64,000 nucleotides of DNA from Myxococcus hansupus (GTDB lineage: Bacteria; Myxococcota; Myxococcia; Myxococcales; Myxococcaceae), in contig NZ_CP012109.1 of assembly GCF_000280925.3 (NCBI RefSeq), positions 7,832,501 to 7,896,500 on the forward strand. The letters are read 5' to 3'. Each line of letters opens with the position of its first letter. Positions within the stretch are counted from its first letter, which is position 1. The position numbers and the translations under genes are program-made. Of the stretch, positions 1 to 9,556 are shown piece by piece. The notes under the pieces were generated by a model. That model ran no database searches. It saw nothing but the letters and a program-made list of their open reading frames with translations, and was not told the DNA's origin.

Positions 1-1538
1 CCGTCCAGGAAGCGGCGCAGCGCCGCGGCCACCGCGTTCTCCTTGCGGACCTCCCCCGGCGCGCGCTGCTTCGCCAGCCGCGCCGACATCATGGGGTCCA
101 GGGTGAAGGAGATGAACAGCGAGATGAGCACCGCCACGGAGATGGTGATGCCGAACTGGCGGAAGAACTGGCCGACGATGCCGGGCATGAAGGCCACCGG
201 CACGAACACCGCCACCAGGGACAGCGTGGTGGCGAGCACCGCCAGACCCACGTCCTTCGTGCCGTTGGACGCGGCGCTCACCGGGTCCTCGCCCTTCTCC
301 AGCCGGTGCGTGATGGCCTCGCGCACCACCACCGCGTCGTCGATGAGCAGACCGATGGCCAGCGACAGGCCCAGCAGCGTCATCTGGTTGAGCGTGTAGT
401 CCAGCACGTACATCACGAAGAACGTGCCAATGACGGAGGTGGGCAGCGCCAGCGAGGAGATGAAGGTGCCGCGCACGTCCAGCAGGAACACGAGGATGAT
501 GAGCACCGCCATGGCGCCGCCGAAGATGAGCGCCACCCAGACCTCGTGCGCGTTCTCCCGGATGAGGTCCGACTGGTCGATGAGGAGCGTGGCCTGGAAG
601 CCCTGCCCCACCGCCGGCGCCATCTCCGCCATCACCCGCTGCACCGCCTCGCTCACGGACACGGTGTTGGAGCCCGGCTGCTTGACGACCTCCAGGATGA
701 TGGCGTCCTGGCCGTTGAGGCGCGCCAGAGTGCGCCGCTCGGCCACGCCGTCGGTGACGCTGGCGATTTCCCCCAGGCGCACCTGCGCGCCCGTCGCGCT
801 GCGCGCCACCGGCAGGTTGCGAATCTCGTCCACGTTCTGGAACTGGCCCAGCGAGCGCACCGTCATCTCGGACGCGCCAAGCTGGAGCCGGCCCGCGGGC
901 AGGTCCAGGTTCTCCTGCGCCACGCGCTGCGCGATTCCCAGCGGCGACACGCCCGCGGCGCGCGCCTTGTCCAGCTCGATGTCGATTTGCACCTCGCGGG
1001 TGTCACCGCCGGTGACGCGCACCTCGGCGGCGCCCTCCAACTGCGAGAGCGCGGGCTTGATGCGGTCGTCGATGAGCCGGCGCAGCTCCTGCGAGGGCAG
1101 GTCCGCGGACACGGCGTAGGTGAGGATGGGCATCGCGCTCAGGTCCAGGCGGCCCACCACGGGCGCGTCCGCGTCCTGGGGCAGCTTGCTGGCGATGCCG
1201 GCCACCTTGTCGCGCACGTCCTGCACGGCCCTGTCCAACGGCGCGCTCAGCTTGAACTGCACGATGACGAGGCCCACGTTCTCCCGGCTGAAGGAGTGGA
1301 TCTTGTCCACGCCGCTGATGCCGGCGATGGCGTCCTCGATGGGCTTGACGACCTGGGTTTCGATTTCACCCGGGCCGGCGCCCTTGTAGACGGTGTTGAT
1401 GACCACCACCGGGAAGGACACGTCCGGGTAGAGGTCCGTGCCCAGCCGGCCCAGGCCCATGAGGCCCAGCACGACGAGGCACAGCGACAGCATGGCGGTG
1501 AAGACCGGCCGGCGGATGGAGACGTCGCTGAGAAGCAT
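1..1538 (-). CDS. RND-family efflux pump permease (AcrB/MdtB-like), N-terminal part
   Basis: This is an inner-membrane proton-driven exporter of the hydrophobe/amphiphile RND family, cut by the left window edge; about 512 N-terminal residues of a usual 1,000-1,100 are present. The start [17 protein letters not shown] leads into the first transmembrane helix, followed by the porter domain. A multi-helix block contains [10 protein letters not shown], whose acidic pair (about D400-D401) matches the proton-relay aspartates of the family. The start lies 13 nt after the adaptor stop and is preceded by GGGAG. It is third in an apparent unit of tetR, adaptor and pump. Substrate cannot be read from sequence; no TolC-like gene is visible in the window. 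Confidence 0.93.
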   Translation of the reverse strand, partial: MLLSDVSIRRPVFTAMLSLCLVVLGLMGLGRLGTDLYPDVSFPVVVINTVYKGAGPGEIETQVVKPIEDAIAGISGVDKIHSFSRENVGLVIVQFKLSAPLDRAVQDVRDKVAGIASKLPQDADAPVVGRLDLSAMPILTYAVSADLPSQELRRLIDDRIKPALSQLEGAAEVRVTGGDTREVQIDIELDKARAAGVSPLGIAQRVAQENLDLPAGRLQLGASEMTVRSLGQFQNVDEIRNLPVARSATGAQVRLGEIASVTDGVAERRTLARLNGQDAIILEVVKQPGSNTVSVSEAVQRVMAEMAPAVGQGFQATLLIDQSDLIRENAHEVWVALIFGGAMAVLIILVFLLDVRGTFISSLALPTSVIGTFFVMYVLDYTLNQMTLLGLSLAIGLLIDDAVVVREAITHRLEKGEDPVSAASNGTKDVGLAVLATTLSLVAVFVPVAFMPGIVGQFFRQFGITISVAVLISLFISFTLDPMMSARLAKQRAPGEVRKENAVAAALRRFLD

Positions 1539-1551
1539 TGGAAGGGCTCCC

Positions 1552-2658
1552 CTACTTCACGGAGACGCGGGTCCCCTGCGACAGGGCCGGCGTGGGGTGG
1601 TCGACGACGGCATCCAGCGGCGAGGCGGCCAACACCACCACCTCCCCCAGTTCGCGCCGCTCCAGCACCTGCACGTCCACGCGGCGCACCTCGCCGGAGT
1701 TCACCACCCAGACGTGGTCTCCGTTGAGGGCCGACAGCGCGGTGCTCGGCAGCACCTGGGCATCCTGCGCCTCGCCCAACGAGAGGACGGCGCGCGCCAG
1801 GGTGTGCGCCACGAAGCGGCCATCCGCGTTGGGCACGGACAGCTCCACCGGGACGCGGCGCGTGGCCGGGTCCGCGGACGGAAGGATGGTGCGCACCTCC
1901 GCCTCGTCCGTGGAGACGCGCGCGCCCACCGACTCCACGCGCACGCGGGAGCCCGGCGTCAGCCGCGAGCGCAGGGCCTCCGACACCGTCGTCCGCAAGA
2001 GCAGCGTGTCCAGACGCTCCAGCTTGAACAGCGGCGTGCCCGGCGCCACCGTGGCGCCCACCTGGTCGGGCGCGTCGGTGAGGGTGCCGTCGAAGGGCGC
2101 GCGCAGGTCATGCCGGCGCCGGGCCGCCCGCGCCTGCGCGAGCTGCGCCTTGGCGGCCATCCACTGCGCCTGGGCCTGCGCGGCGTTGGCGCTGGAGGTG
2201 CGGTTCTGCAGGTCGCTCACGCCGCCCTGCTGCTGGAGCTTGTCGTTGCGAGCGGCCACGTCGGCGGCCATGGTGGAGGCGGCCTCGGCGGCGACCACCG
2301 CGGCCTCGGCCTGGGCCACCTGCGCGTCGGCGATCTCCGGGTCGAGCTGCGCGAGCACGTCCCCCTTCTTCACCACCTGCCCCCGGACCACCTTCACCGT
2401 CGCCAGCCGACCGCCCACCTCGAAGCCCACCATCAACCCCTGCGCGGGGAACAGCGTGCCCGTGACGGGCTCGCTCGGCGCGGCCTGCACGGTGCGCGCG
2501 GCGACGACCTTCACCGCGGGCGGGGCCACGGACGCCGGCTTCGCGGGCGGCGACGCGGAGGCATCCGCCTTCTGGCAGGCGCTCAGCGACAGCGCGGCGG
2601 TGGCGAAGCCTGCGGCGGCAATCACGCGGACAGCGGACGGCTTCCAGGTGGGTTTCAC
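1552..2658 (-). CDS. RND efflux periplasmic adaptor (membrane-fusion protein), lipoprotein
   Basis: This HlyD/AcrA-type adaptor should bridge the pump to an outer-membrane channel. The GTG start gives 368 residues. The N-terminus is a lipoprotein signal with lipobox LSAC (Cys28). A lipoyl/barrel-sandwich half follows (VGGRLATVKVVRGQVVKKGDVL), then an Ala-rich alpha-hairpin around residues 120-190 and a beta-barrel domain. The GTG start overlaps the stop of the upstream tetR gene (GTGA), which indicates translational coupling and fixes the start; an upstream in-frame extension would run through tetR and is rejected. The pump gene follows after 13 nt. Confidence 0.93.
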   Translation of the reverse strand: MKPTWKPSAVRVIAAAGFATAALSLSACQKADASASPPAKPASVAPPAVKVVAARTVQAAPSEPVTGTLFPAQGLMVGFEVGGRLATVKVVRGQVVKKGDVLAQLDPEIADAQVAQAEAAVVAAEAASTMAADVAARNDKLQQQGGVSDLQNRTSSANAAQAQAQWMAAKAQLAQARAARRRHDLRAPFDGTLTDAPDQVGATVAPGTPLFKLERLDTLLLRTTVSEALRSRLTPGSRVRVESVGARVSTDEAEVRTILPSADPATRRVPVELSVPNADGRFVAHTLARAVLSLGEAQDAQVLPSTALSALNGDHVWVVNSGEVRRVDVQVLERRELGEVVVLAASPLDAVVDHPTPALSQGTRVSVK

Positions 2659-3428
2659 GGGCGTTTCCTCGGGGTGTGGCGAGTCTTCGCGACGGCACGG
2701 GTCCGGCGCGGGGCGGGCTTCGGAAGGGTGCGCGGCTTGCGCGCGGGCGGGGACGGCGGCGGGGTGGCGGAGACCAGGTGCGCTGGCAACGTGCCGCCCT
2801 GGCACAGCCGCTGGAGCGTGTGCGCCCAGGCCGTCAGGTCCGGCTTCTCCTCGAGCCGCGCCATCTGCGTGGAGAGCAGCAGGAAGGAGCCCACGATGAT
2901 GGAGCCGAAAATCCGGGGGTCCATCAACGGGTCCACCACCCCCGCCTCCTGGAGCCGCCGGAAGTCGCGGGCGATGCGCTCCACCTGCACGTCCGTCACC
3001 CGCCACAGCAGGGATTCGAACTCCGTGCCCTGGCTGCCATTGGTGAGCACCAGGGACACGTCGCGGAACTGCCAGACCCACTCCAGCGCCTCCAGGTCAT
3101 GCGAGGCCTCCAGTTCGAGGAAGCGCCGGTAGCGCTCGCTGTTCTCGAGCCGGTCCTCCGCGCCAGGCACGCCCTGCGTCTGGAAGAAGCGCTCGAAGGT
3201 GGCCATGCGCCGCGCGTTCAGCGAGTCCAGGCCGGACTGGAAGTCCCCCACCACCTCCCCGAACAGCGCCTCCTTGGAGGGGAAGTGCAGGTAGAAGGCG
3301 CCCTTGGACAGCCCACACGCGGCGGTGATGTCCTCGATGCGCGCCCCCTTCAGCCCCCGGCGCACGAACTCCGCGCGGGCCGCGGACACCAAGGCACTGC
3401 GAGCGTGAGGGTCCGCGGGACGTGGCAT
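2655..3428 (-). CDS. TetR/AcrR-family repressor of the efflux operon
   Basis: A 257-residue one-component regulator. The helix-turn-helix is at about residues 29-60 (IEDITAACGLSKGAFYLHFP), typical of TetR. It is the first gene of the unit and overlaps the adaptor by 4 nt, and two similar 18-bp inverted repeats lie just upstream, so autoregulation and repression of the pump are inferred. TetR proteins are usually 190-220 residues. Here the last about 40 residues form an extra Pro/Lys/Arg-rich tail with runs such as PAPRRTRAVAKTR, which looks disordered and could bind DNA non-specifically. Confidence 0.92.
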   Translation of the reverse strand: MPRPADPHARSALVSAARAEFVRRGLKGARIEDITAACGLSKGAFYLHFPSKEALFGEVVGDFQSGLDSLNARRMATFERFFQTQGVPGAEDRLENSERYRRFLELEASHDLEALEWVWQFRDVSLVLTNGSQGTEFESLLWRVTDVQVERIARDFRRLQEAGVVDPLMDPRIFGSIIVGSFLLLSTQMARLEEKPDLTAWAHTLQRLCQGGTLPAHLVSATPPPSPPARKPRTLPKPAPRRTRAVAKTRHTPRKRP

Positions 3429-3440
3429 GAATGCCCGATA

Positions 3441-3458
3441 ACTAACCCGCCGGTCAGT
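3441..3458. promoter_or_regulatory. TetR-type operator 1
   Basis: ACTAACCCGCCGGTCAGT is an imperfect inverted repeat (ACTRACC-N4-GGTYAGT) beginning 12 bp upstream of the tetR start. A regulator bound here would block the promoter of the tetR-adaptor-pump unit. The palindrome is seen directly; the link to this TetR protein is inferred from position. Confidence 0.65.
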
Positions 3459-3472
3459 TACGAAGCAAGGTT

Positions 3473-3490
3473 TCTGAACGCCGGGTCAGT
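3473..3490. promoter_or_regulatory. TetR-type operator 2
   Basis: TCTGAACGCCGGGTCAGT has the same half-site spacing and nearly the same right arm as the site at 3441. The two sites are 32 bp apart start to start, about three helical turns, so both dimers would face the same side of the DNA. Confidence 0.6.
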
Positions 3491-3519
3491 AACCCCGGGG
3501 CCTCAGACGGGGCGGCGGC

Positions 3520-4197
3520 TCATGTGCGGGCGAGCGAGGTGCACAGCGGGCACGCGGCGGGCGCGTGCGGGGCATCCCGGCGATGCAGGTCCAGCACCGC
3601 GCGGGAGATGTCCGCGAGCTCGCGGCGCACCTCGCGGCGGGCGCCCTTCACCCGGGCGATGCGCATGTCGTCGTAGCGCGTGGTCTGATGTCGCATCCAG
3701 GCGATGACGGCCGCCTCGGCGCGGCGCTCCAGGGGGATGCGCTCCGTGCGCGCCACGGTGCCGCTGCCCACGGGCGTGGCGTGCGTGGCGACGAGCACGG
3801 CCATCCGCTTCGCGTGAGGCAGCCACGCCGGAGAGAAGGCGAGGAAGCGCAGCACGGCGTTGGCGAAGTCGACCTCGTAGGCCTCCTGCTCCCGGGCGCG
3901 GCGCTCGCGGCCCGCGGCCAGCTTCTTCTCGTAGGCGGGCGTGGCGCGCTCGGCCTCCAGGGCGGCCTTGGCGTGGACGATGTGGGCCTCGGGCGCCCAC
4001 ACCCCCCGGGAGAACAGTTTGCGCCCCACCTTCTCCGCCACCGTCCACGAGGGGCCCGCGGCCTTCACCCGGCGGGTGAGCCCGGCGTCGCCCGGCGGCA
4101 ACAGGGCCCAGCCGTCCGGCACGGTGAGGACGCGGCCGTCGGGCGCGCGTACGCGGCGAGGGTCCGAGGTCGGCGCGAAGGTCAGGGATTCAGGCAT
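3520..4197 (-). CDS. DUF2293-like hypothetical protein
   Basis: About 225 residues from an ATG reading MPESLTFAP; an in-frame ATG 42 nt further upstream is possible. The protein is soluble with no signal peptide. The middle is charged and helical. The C-terminal half (AVIAWMRHQTTRYDDMRIARVKGARR...) resembles DUF2293, a family of unknown function. It ends in a CPLC pair that could bind metal or be fortuitous. It is transcribed away from the divergent RNase Z gene and stops about 90 bp before the tetR start, where the operator pair lies. Confidence 0.75.
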   Translation of the reverse strand: MPESLTFAPTSDPRRVRAPDGRVLTVPDGWALLPPGDAGLTRRVKAAGPSWTVAEKVGRKLFSRGVWAPEAHIVHAKAALEAERATPAYEKKLAAGRERRAREQEAYEVDFANAVLRFLAFSPAWLPHAKRMAVLVATHATPVGSGTVARTERIPLERRAEAAVIAWMRHQTTRYDDMRIARVKGARREVRRELADISRAVLDLHRRDAPHAPAACPLCTSLART

Positions 4198-4341
4198 GGC
4201 GAGGTCCGATGTCGGGGGGCGGCCACATAGCGCAGCCAACGTCAGTCAGGGAAGCACGGGGGCGTCCAACCCTGGTAAATGGCGGCCTCGCGCCAGGTGT
4301 TCCAGGGTGCGGGAGGTTCTCTACGCGTGGGAAGTGCCGGC

Positions 4342-5265
4342 ATGTCCCTCCTCAAGCTCACCTTCCTCGGTACCTCCGCCGCGCAGCCCACGCTGCACCG
4401 GAACCTGTCCGGACTCGCGGTGAAGGCGCACGCCGACTTGCTGCTATTCGACTGTGGCGAGGGCAGCCAGCGACAGATGGTGCGCTATGGCACCGGCTTC
4501 ACCGTGGACGCCGTGTTCTTCACGCACTTCCACGCGGACCACTACCTGGGAATCATCGGCTTCCTCCGCACGCTGGGAATGACGGGCCGCTCCGAGCCCA
4601 TGCGCCTGTACGGCCCGCCCTCCGCGAAGCGGGTGCTCCAGCAGGCCGTCTACCTGGGCGTGGAGTCCATGTCCTTCCCCGTGGAGATTCACGAACTGAA
4701 GGACGGCGACGTGGTGCGGCGCAACGGCTACACCATCCACGCCATCGCCGCGGACCACCGCATCAACGCGCTGGCCTACGCGCTGGTGGAGGACGAGCGC
4801 CCCGGCCGCTTCAACCTGGAGGTGGCGCGCTCCCTGGGCGTGCCGGAGGGCCCGTCGTTCGGGAAGCTCCAGCGCGGTGAGGCGGTGACGCTGGAGGACG
4901 GGCGCACGGTGAAGCCCGAGGACGTGCTGGGCGCGGCGCGGCCCGGTCGCCGGCTGGTCATCTCCGGTGACACGCGCCCCTGCCCCGCGGTGGTGAAGGC
5001 CTCCAGGGACGCGGACCTGCTGGTCCACGAGTCCACCTTCTCCGACGACGAACAGGAGCGGGCCAAGGAGACGCACCACTCCACGGCGAGGGAAGCGGCG
5101 CGCGTGGCGAGGGAAGCGGGAGCGCGGCGACTGGTGCTCACGCACCTGTCCAGCCGGCATGACACCGACCCCTCGAAGCTGCTCGCGCAGGCGCGCGAGG
5201 AGTACGAGGGGCCGGTGGAGGTGGCCTTCGACGGGCTCACCGTCGAGCTGCCCCTGCGGGACTGA
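4342..5265 (+). CDS. rnz: Ribonuclease Z (metallo-beta-lactamase fold)
   Basis: A 307-residue metallo-beta-lactamase-fold nuclease matching RNase Z, which cleaves the 3' trailer of tRNA precursors. Visible signatures are FLGTSAAQPT near the N-terminus, FDCGEGSQRQ, the zinc motif HFHADH (H62, H64, D66, H67), the GDTRPC loop, and C-terminal VHESTF and HLSSRH. Length is normal for the short bacterial form. ATG 4342 was chosen because homology begins at once (MSLLKLTFLG); an in-frame ATG 63 nt upstream adds residues that do not look conserved. It converges with the next gene with only 3 nt between stops. Confidence 0.95.
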   Translation: MSLLKLTFLGTSAAQPTLHRNLSGLAVKAHADLLLFDCGEGSQRQMVRYGTGFTVDAVFFTHFHADHYLGIIGFLRTLGMTGRSEPMRLYGPPSAKRVLQQAVYLGVESMSFPVEIHELKDGDVVRRNGYTIHAIAADHRINALAYALVEDERPGRFNLEVARSLGVPEGPSFGKLQRGEAVTLEDGRTVKPEDVLGAARPGRRLVISGDTRPCPAVVKASRDADLLVHESTFSDDEQERAKETHHSTAREAARVAREAGARRLVLTHLSSRHDTDPSKLLAQAREEYEGPVEVAFDGLTVELPLRD

Positions 5266-5268
5266 GGC

Positions 5269-5793
5269 TTACTGAATCTTCTCGGACTCGGCGCGCAGGG
5301 CGGAGGCGGACTCGGCGTCGACGCGCTGGACCAGCTCCCACTCCAGCTCCTCGTCGCGGGTGATGTTGCCGCCGTCGGCGCGCACCGCGGGCTCGGAGAT
5401 GTCCTTCGCGCGGCCGGACGTGTTGGAGGCGCCCGCGGACTCGGTGACGAGCTGACGGGTGAGCTCCACCGAGCACTGGCCCGGGCCCTTCTCGATGCCA
5501 CGCACCAGGTAGCGCACCTGGGTGGTGCCCAGCGAGGACGGCGCGCCCTGCATCAACCACTCGGTGGTGGCCTCGAAGCCGCTCTGGCCCGCCTTGAAGG
5601 AGTAGCCCTTCTCCTTCAGCAGCGCGAGCGCCTGCGGGTACACCTCCGCCACGGGCTTGCGGTAGACGTGATTGCGGGCCTTCTCCAGCAGGAAGGCTTC
5701 GCGGCGGCGGCCGGCGCAACCAGTGGTGGTGAGGGACAGCGCGGCGACCACGAGGAGCGCGGCGGCGCCGCGCGACAGCATCGACAGGTTCAT
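5269..5793 (-). CDS. Hypothetical lipoprotein
   Basis: A 174-residue predicted lipoprotein: hydrophobic signal then lipobox TTGC (about Cys26). The mature part has a domain of about 100 residues, beginning near FLLEKARNHVYRKPVAEVYP, that could be a small alpha/beta fold, then an Asp/Glu-rich C-terminus. A GGAG lies about 11 nt before the ATG. I do not recognise the family. Confidence 0.82.
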   Translation of the reverse strand: MNLSMLSRGAAALLVVAALSLTTTGCAGRRREAFLLEKARNHVYRKPVAEVYPQALALLKEKGYSFKAGQSGFEATTEWLMQGAPSSLGTTQVRYLVRGIEKGPGQCSVELTRQLVTESAGASNTSGRAKDISEPAVRADGGNITRDEELEWELVQRVDAESASALRAESEKIQ

Positions 5794-5996
5794 GTTTCTC
5801 AAGACTCCATGGGAGTGTGAGGCGGCCAACCATCCCTCAACCGGCTTCCCGCAGCAAAGTCTCCCCGGGGGTGCTTGCCTGACGCAACCATCCCACCCGC
5901 TCCGCCCGTACGGGTGGGACTGCGTCCGGCGGCATACATCCGGCCTCGCCCGGACCCAGCGCATGCGGGGAGGGATGCACATGGTGGATCTCCACC

Positions 5997-6770
5997 ATGA
6001 TTCCCATCAGCGACGACAACCCCACCCTGCGCACGCCCGTCGTGACGTACGCGTTGCTCGGCATCATCGGCTTCGTCTGGGTCTTCATCCAGGGCGCCGG
6101 TTTCGACGCCTTCCGGCTGGCGGCCAGCGTCTGCAACCTGGGCATGGTGCCGGGCGAGCTGACGGGCAGGGCCCCGCTGGGGCTGCCGGTGCCCTTGGGA
6201 GATGGGCTCGCGTGCGTGGTGGACAACGAGCCCATCAACCTCCTCACCCCGCTCACGTCCATGTTCCTGCACGGCGGCTGGGGACACCTGCTGGGCAACT
6301 GCCTCTTCTTCTGGGTCTTCGGCAACAACGTCGAGGACAGCATGGGCCGCCTGCGCTTCGTGGTGTTCTACCTGCTGTGCGGCCTGGCCGCGGCGGCGGC
6401 CCACCTCGTGGTGGACCCGGGCTCGCCCGTGCCCACGGTGGGCGCGTCGGGCGCCATCTCCGGCGTCATGGGGGCCTATCTGCTGCTCTACCCCCGGGTG
6501 CGGGTGAACATGCTGTTCATCATCGTCATCTTCATCCGCGTCTTCCCCGTGCCGGCCTGGGCGGTGCTGCTGTGGTGGTTCGGCGTGCAGCTCGTCAGCG
6601 GCCTGCCCCAGCTCAACACCGTGAGCGCGGAGGCGACGGGCGGCGTCGCCTTCTGGGCCCACATCGGCGGCTTCGTGGCGGGCATGGCGCTCATCAAGCT
6701 GTTCCAGAACCCGCGCTACACGAAACAGCGCACGTCGATGCGCCACCGGCTCCACCCCAACCATCCCTGA
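5997..6770 (+). CDS. Rhomboid-family intramembrane serine protease
   Basis: A 257-residue polytopic membrane protease. The catalytic motifs are in the right order: HGGWGHLLGN (residues 92-101), GASG with the nucleophile Ser151, and AHIGGFVAG with the catalytic His222. About six or seven membrane segments are visible. Rhomboids cut transmembrane substrates within the bilayer; the substrate here is unknown. The loop between the first helix and HGGW is long (about residues 35-85), as in several rhomboids of soil bacteria. It stands alone on this strand. Confidence 0.94.
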   Translation: MIPISDDNPTLRTPVVTYALLGIIGFVWVFIQGAGFDAFRLAASVCNLGMVPGELTGRAPLGLPVPLGDGLACVVDNEPINLLTPLTSMFLHGGWGHLLGNCLFFWVFGNNVEDSMGRLRFVVFYLLCGLAAAAAHLVVDPGSPVPTVGASGAISGVMGAYLLLYPRVRVNMLFIIVIFIRVFPVPAWAVLLWWFGVQLVSGLPQLNTVSAEATGGVAFWAHIGGFVAGMALIKLFQNPRYTKQRTSMRHRLHPNHP

Positions 6771-6884
6771 CGGCGTCGGCCGCGCTCCCGGAACACGGCG
6801 CTGCTTTCGCATCCCTGAATTGCCAGACATCACGCACCGCTGCGTATCCAAGCCGTTGGGGCCAGACACCAAAGGATGACGCAG

Positions 6885-7586
6885 ATGCGCGGTGGAGCGA
6901 CGAAGCGAAAGGCATTGGGTTTGACGATGGGCGCGGTGCTCGTGCTCACGGGCTGCGGCACGGAGGGCGTGGAGCCCGTGCAGCCGCCCGTGGAGACGCA
7001 GGCCGTGGAGACCGCGGACGCACGGGTGGCGGACGGAAAGCCGGTGGACATCATCGCCATGGAGAAGCAGTTGCGGAAGGCCAGCCTGGCGCCGCCGGCC
7101 ACGTGCAATGACCCGTCCTGTGAGCCCGGTGGCGGCTGGGAGCCCAACCCCGACTGGCCCTACTACACGCTGTTCTGGCGGGCGAACCTGCTGTCCCTGC
7201 GCTGCATCAGCGTGTCGGACCTGGATGGCAAGGATGAGCTGTGGCTGGAGTCGGAAGTCACCGGCGACCACCAGTCGGACATCATCTGGAACAGCGACTA
7301 CGTGTATCCGGGCACGGTGTTCCACTGGGACCCGCTGAACCCGCATCCGCCGTCGCTGCAGTTCACGACGCAGACGGTGGGCGCGGGCGGCAAGCTGGTG
7401 GCGCTCTGGGACCGCAGCGAGCACATCTTCGACCTGGAGGAGCAGATTGGCTGGACCACGCTGCGTGGCCAGACGGGCACCTTCACCGCGACGCTCGAAG
7501 GCCACGGCGGCAAGTACGAGTTGACCTATCAGGTGCAGTCCACGGGCTGCGCGCCGCGCACGCAGCCGTGCCCCGTCAACTTGTAA
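6885..7586 (+). CDS. Hypothetical secreted lipoprotein
   Basis: About 233 residues. An AAAGGA sequence abuts an ATG at 6876 but is spaced properly for the second ATG at 6885, so the latter was chosen. The N-terminus is KRK, a hydrophobic stretch and lipobox LTGC. A Pro/Val/Glu-rich linker follows, then a Trp- and Cys-containing domain (CNDPSC, CISVSDLDG, CAPRTQPCP) that looks beta-rich. No recognised family. The Cys pairs suggest disulfides in the periplasm or on the cell surface. Confidence 0.82.
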   Translation: MRGGATKRKALGLTMGAVLVLTGCGTEGVEPVQPPVETQAVETADARVADGKPVDIIAMEKQLRKASLAPPATCNDPSCEPGGGWEPNPDWPYYTLFWRANLLSLRCISVSDLDGKDELWLESEVTGDHQSDIIWNSDYVYPGTVFHWDPLNPHPPSLQFTTQTVGAGGKLVALWDRSEHIFDLEEQIGWTTLRGQTGTFTATLEGHGGKYELTYQVQSTGCAPRTQPCPVNL

Positions 7587-7708
7587 CCGTGCGGTGACAT
7601 CCACGCGCCCGGAGGGGGACGCCACGCTTGACCTCCCCTTCCGGGTGCGCCAGAGTGTCGCGCCGGACGCGCCAGGGTTTGGCGCGGGCTCCCAGACAGG
7701 TGCCAGAC

Positions 7709-9427
7709 ATGACGCTGCGACGACTCAGTGGTGGACTCCTCGGGGCAGTACTCCTTCTGACCAGCCTGGCCGGATGTACCCGGCGCGTGCCGCCCGTGGA
7801 TGACGGACCGCGTCCCCCACCGGAGCCCACCGCCACCACCACGGTGTACGTGGCCCAGCGCATCCGGACGTTGGACCCGGCGAAGCCCCAGGTGCAGGCG
7901 CTCGCGGTGAAGGACGGCAAGGTGCTGGCCACCGGCACGAAGGACGAGGTGCTCGCCGCCGCGGGCCAGGACGCGCGCGTGGTGGACCTGGGCGCCGTCA
8001 CGGTGGTGCCCGGCCTCACCGACGCGCACGGCCACCTCGCGGGGCTGGGCCAGGGCCTGGTGACGGTGAACCTGGAGGGCGTGGACACCAAGGCGGAGGC
8101 CCTGGAGCGCATCTCCTCCGCGCCGGCCTCCGCGTTCCAGGGCGAGTGGCTGCTGGGCCGGGGCTGGGACCAGAACGACTGGCAGGACAAGGCCTTCCCC
8201 ACGCGCGCGGACCTGGACCCGCGCTTCCCCACGCGGCCGGTGGCGTTGAGCCGCGTGGACGGACACGCGCTGTGGGTCAACGGCGAGGCGCTGCGCCGCG
8301 CCGGCATCACCCGCGACACGAAGGACCCGGCGGGCGGCCGCATCCTGCGCGGCGAGAATGGAGAGCCCACGGGCATCCTGGTGGACAACGCCATGACGCT
8401 GGTGGAAGCCGTGTTGCCTCCGGCCACGGACGCGCAGCACGCGGCGCAGTTGACCGCGGCGCTCCAACGCGCCGCGCAGGTGGGCCTCACCGGCGTCCAC
8501 GACGCGGGCATGGACCTGCGCACCTTCCGGCTGCTCCAGCGGTGGGACAAGGAAGGCAAGCTGCCGCTGCGCGTCTACGCCATGGCGGATGGCCAGACGG
8601 GGGACCGGGAGACGTACCTGAAGGACGGCCCGTTCGAGGGCCGCATGCTCACGCTGCGCGCGGTGAAGCTCACCTTGGATGGCGCGCTCGGCAGCCGCGG
8701 CGCTGCGCTGCACCAGGACTACAGCGACGAGCCCGGCCACCGGGGCCTGCTGCTGCTGACGCCCGAGGAGTACGAGGCGCGCGTGCGCGCGTTCATGGCG
8801 CGGGGCTTCCAGGTGGGCACGCACGCGATTGGAGACCGGGCCAACACGGTGGTGCTGGACGTGCTGTCGCGCTCGGCCGAGGCCACGGGCACGCAGGACG
8901 GGCGGCACCGCGTGGAGCACGCGCAAATCATGCGCCCGGAGGACTTCGAGCGGCTGGGCCGGAGCAACTTCATCGCCAGCGTGCAGCCCACCCACGCCAC
9001 CAGTGACATGCCGTGGGCGGAGGCGCGCGTGGGAACGGAGCGCATCCGCGGCGCCTATGCCTGGCAGCGGCTGAAGGCGTCTGGCGCGGTGCTGGCGCTG
9101 GGCAGCGACTTCCCCGTGGAGCGTCCGGACGTGCTGGCGGGTCTCTACGCGGCGCGCACGCGGCAGGACTCACGAGGTCAGCCGGAAGGCGGCTGGTACG
9201 GGGGCCAGCGGCTGAGCGGTGAGGAAGCGCTGGAGGGCTTCACCGTGGGCGCCGCGTACGCGTCCTTCGCGGAGGGACGCCGTGGCCGGCTCAAGCCGGG
9301 CATGGACGCGGACTTCGTCGCGCTGTCGGTGGACCCGGTGGACGCGCCGGCCTCCGAGCTTCCCGGCGCGCAGGTGCGGCTGACGGTGGTCGCGGGTGTC
9401 GAGGTGTTCCGGGCATTCCAGCGTTGA
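7709..9427 (+). CDS. YtcJ-like metal-dependent amidohydrolase, lipoprotein
   Basis: A 572-residue member of the amidohydrolase_3 family, which hydrolyses amide or related C-N bonds at a metal site in a TIM barrel. Motifs: VVPGLTDAHGHLAG (metal-binding HxH), DGALGSRGAALHQDY, GTHAIGDRAN, RVEHAQIM and GSDFPVE (metal Asp). Unusually for this mainly cytoplasmic family, the N-terminus is a lipoprotein signal with lipobox LAGC, so export to the periplasm or outer membrane is inferred. The start at 7709 places this signal at the very N-terminus. Substrate unknown. Confidence 0.92.
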   Translation: MTLRRLSGGLLGAVLLLTSLAGCTRRVPPVDDGPRPPPEPTATTTVYVAQRIRTLDPAKPQVQALAVKDGKVLATGTKDEVLAAAGQDARVVDLGAVTVVPGLTDAHGHLAGLGQGLVTVNLEGVDTKAEALERISSAPASAFQGEWLLGRGWDQNDWQDKAFPTRADLDPRFPTRPVALSRVDGHALWVNGEALRRAGITRDTKDPAGGRILRGENGEPTGILVDNAMTLVEAVLPPATDAQHAAQLTAALQRAAQVGLTGVHDAGMDLRTFRLLQRWDKEGKLPLRVYAMADGQTGDRETYLKDGPFEGRMLTLRAVKLTLDGALGSRGAALHQDYSDEPGHRGLLLLTPEEYEARVRAFMARGFQVGTHAIGDRANTVVLDVLSRSAEATGTQDGRHRVEHAQIMRPEDFERLGRSNFIASVQPTHATSDMPWAEARVGTERIRGAYAWQRLKASGAVLALGSDFPVERPDVLAGLYAARTRQDSRGQPEGGWYGGQRLSGEEALEGFTVGAAYASFAEGRRGRLKPGMDADFVALSVDPVDAPASELPGAQVRLTVVAGVEVFRAFQR

Positions 9428-9556
9428 GTGACGCCAGCGGGAATTGGTTCACGCTGGTGTTTCCGCCGTGTCGTGGAGTGCTCTAGCATACGGCTTTGCC
9501 GCCACCCTCCTGTGGGCCAGACCGGCTCACAGGATGAAGCGGGGGGTATCGCGAGC

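Noticed and set aside
1552-3081. Longer version of the adaptor protein starting inside tetR
   Set aside because: It would place the lipoprotein signal in the middle of the protein; the GTG at 2658 overlapping the tetR stop is far better.
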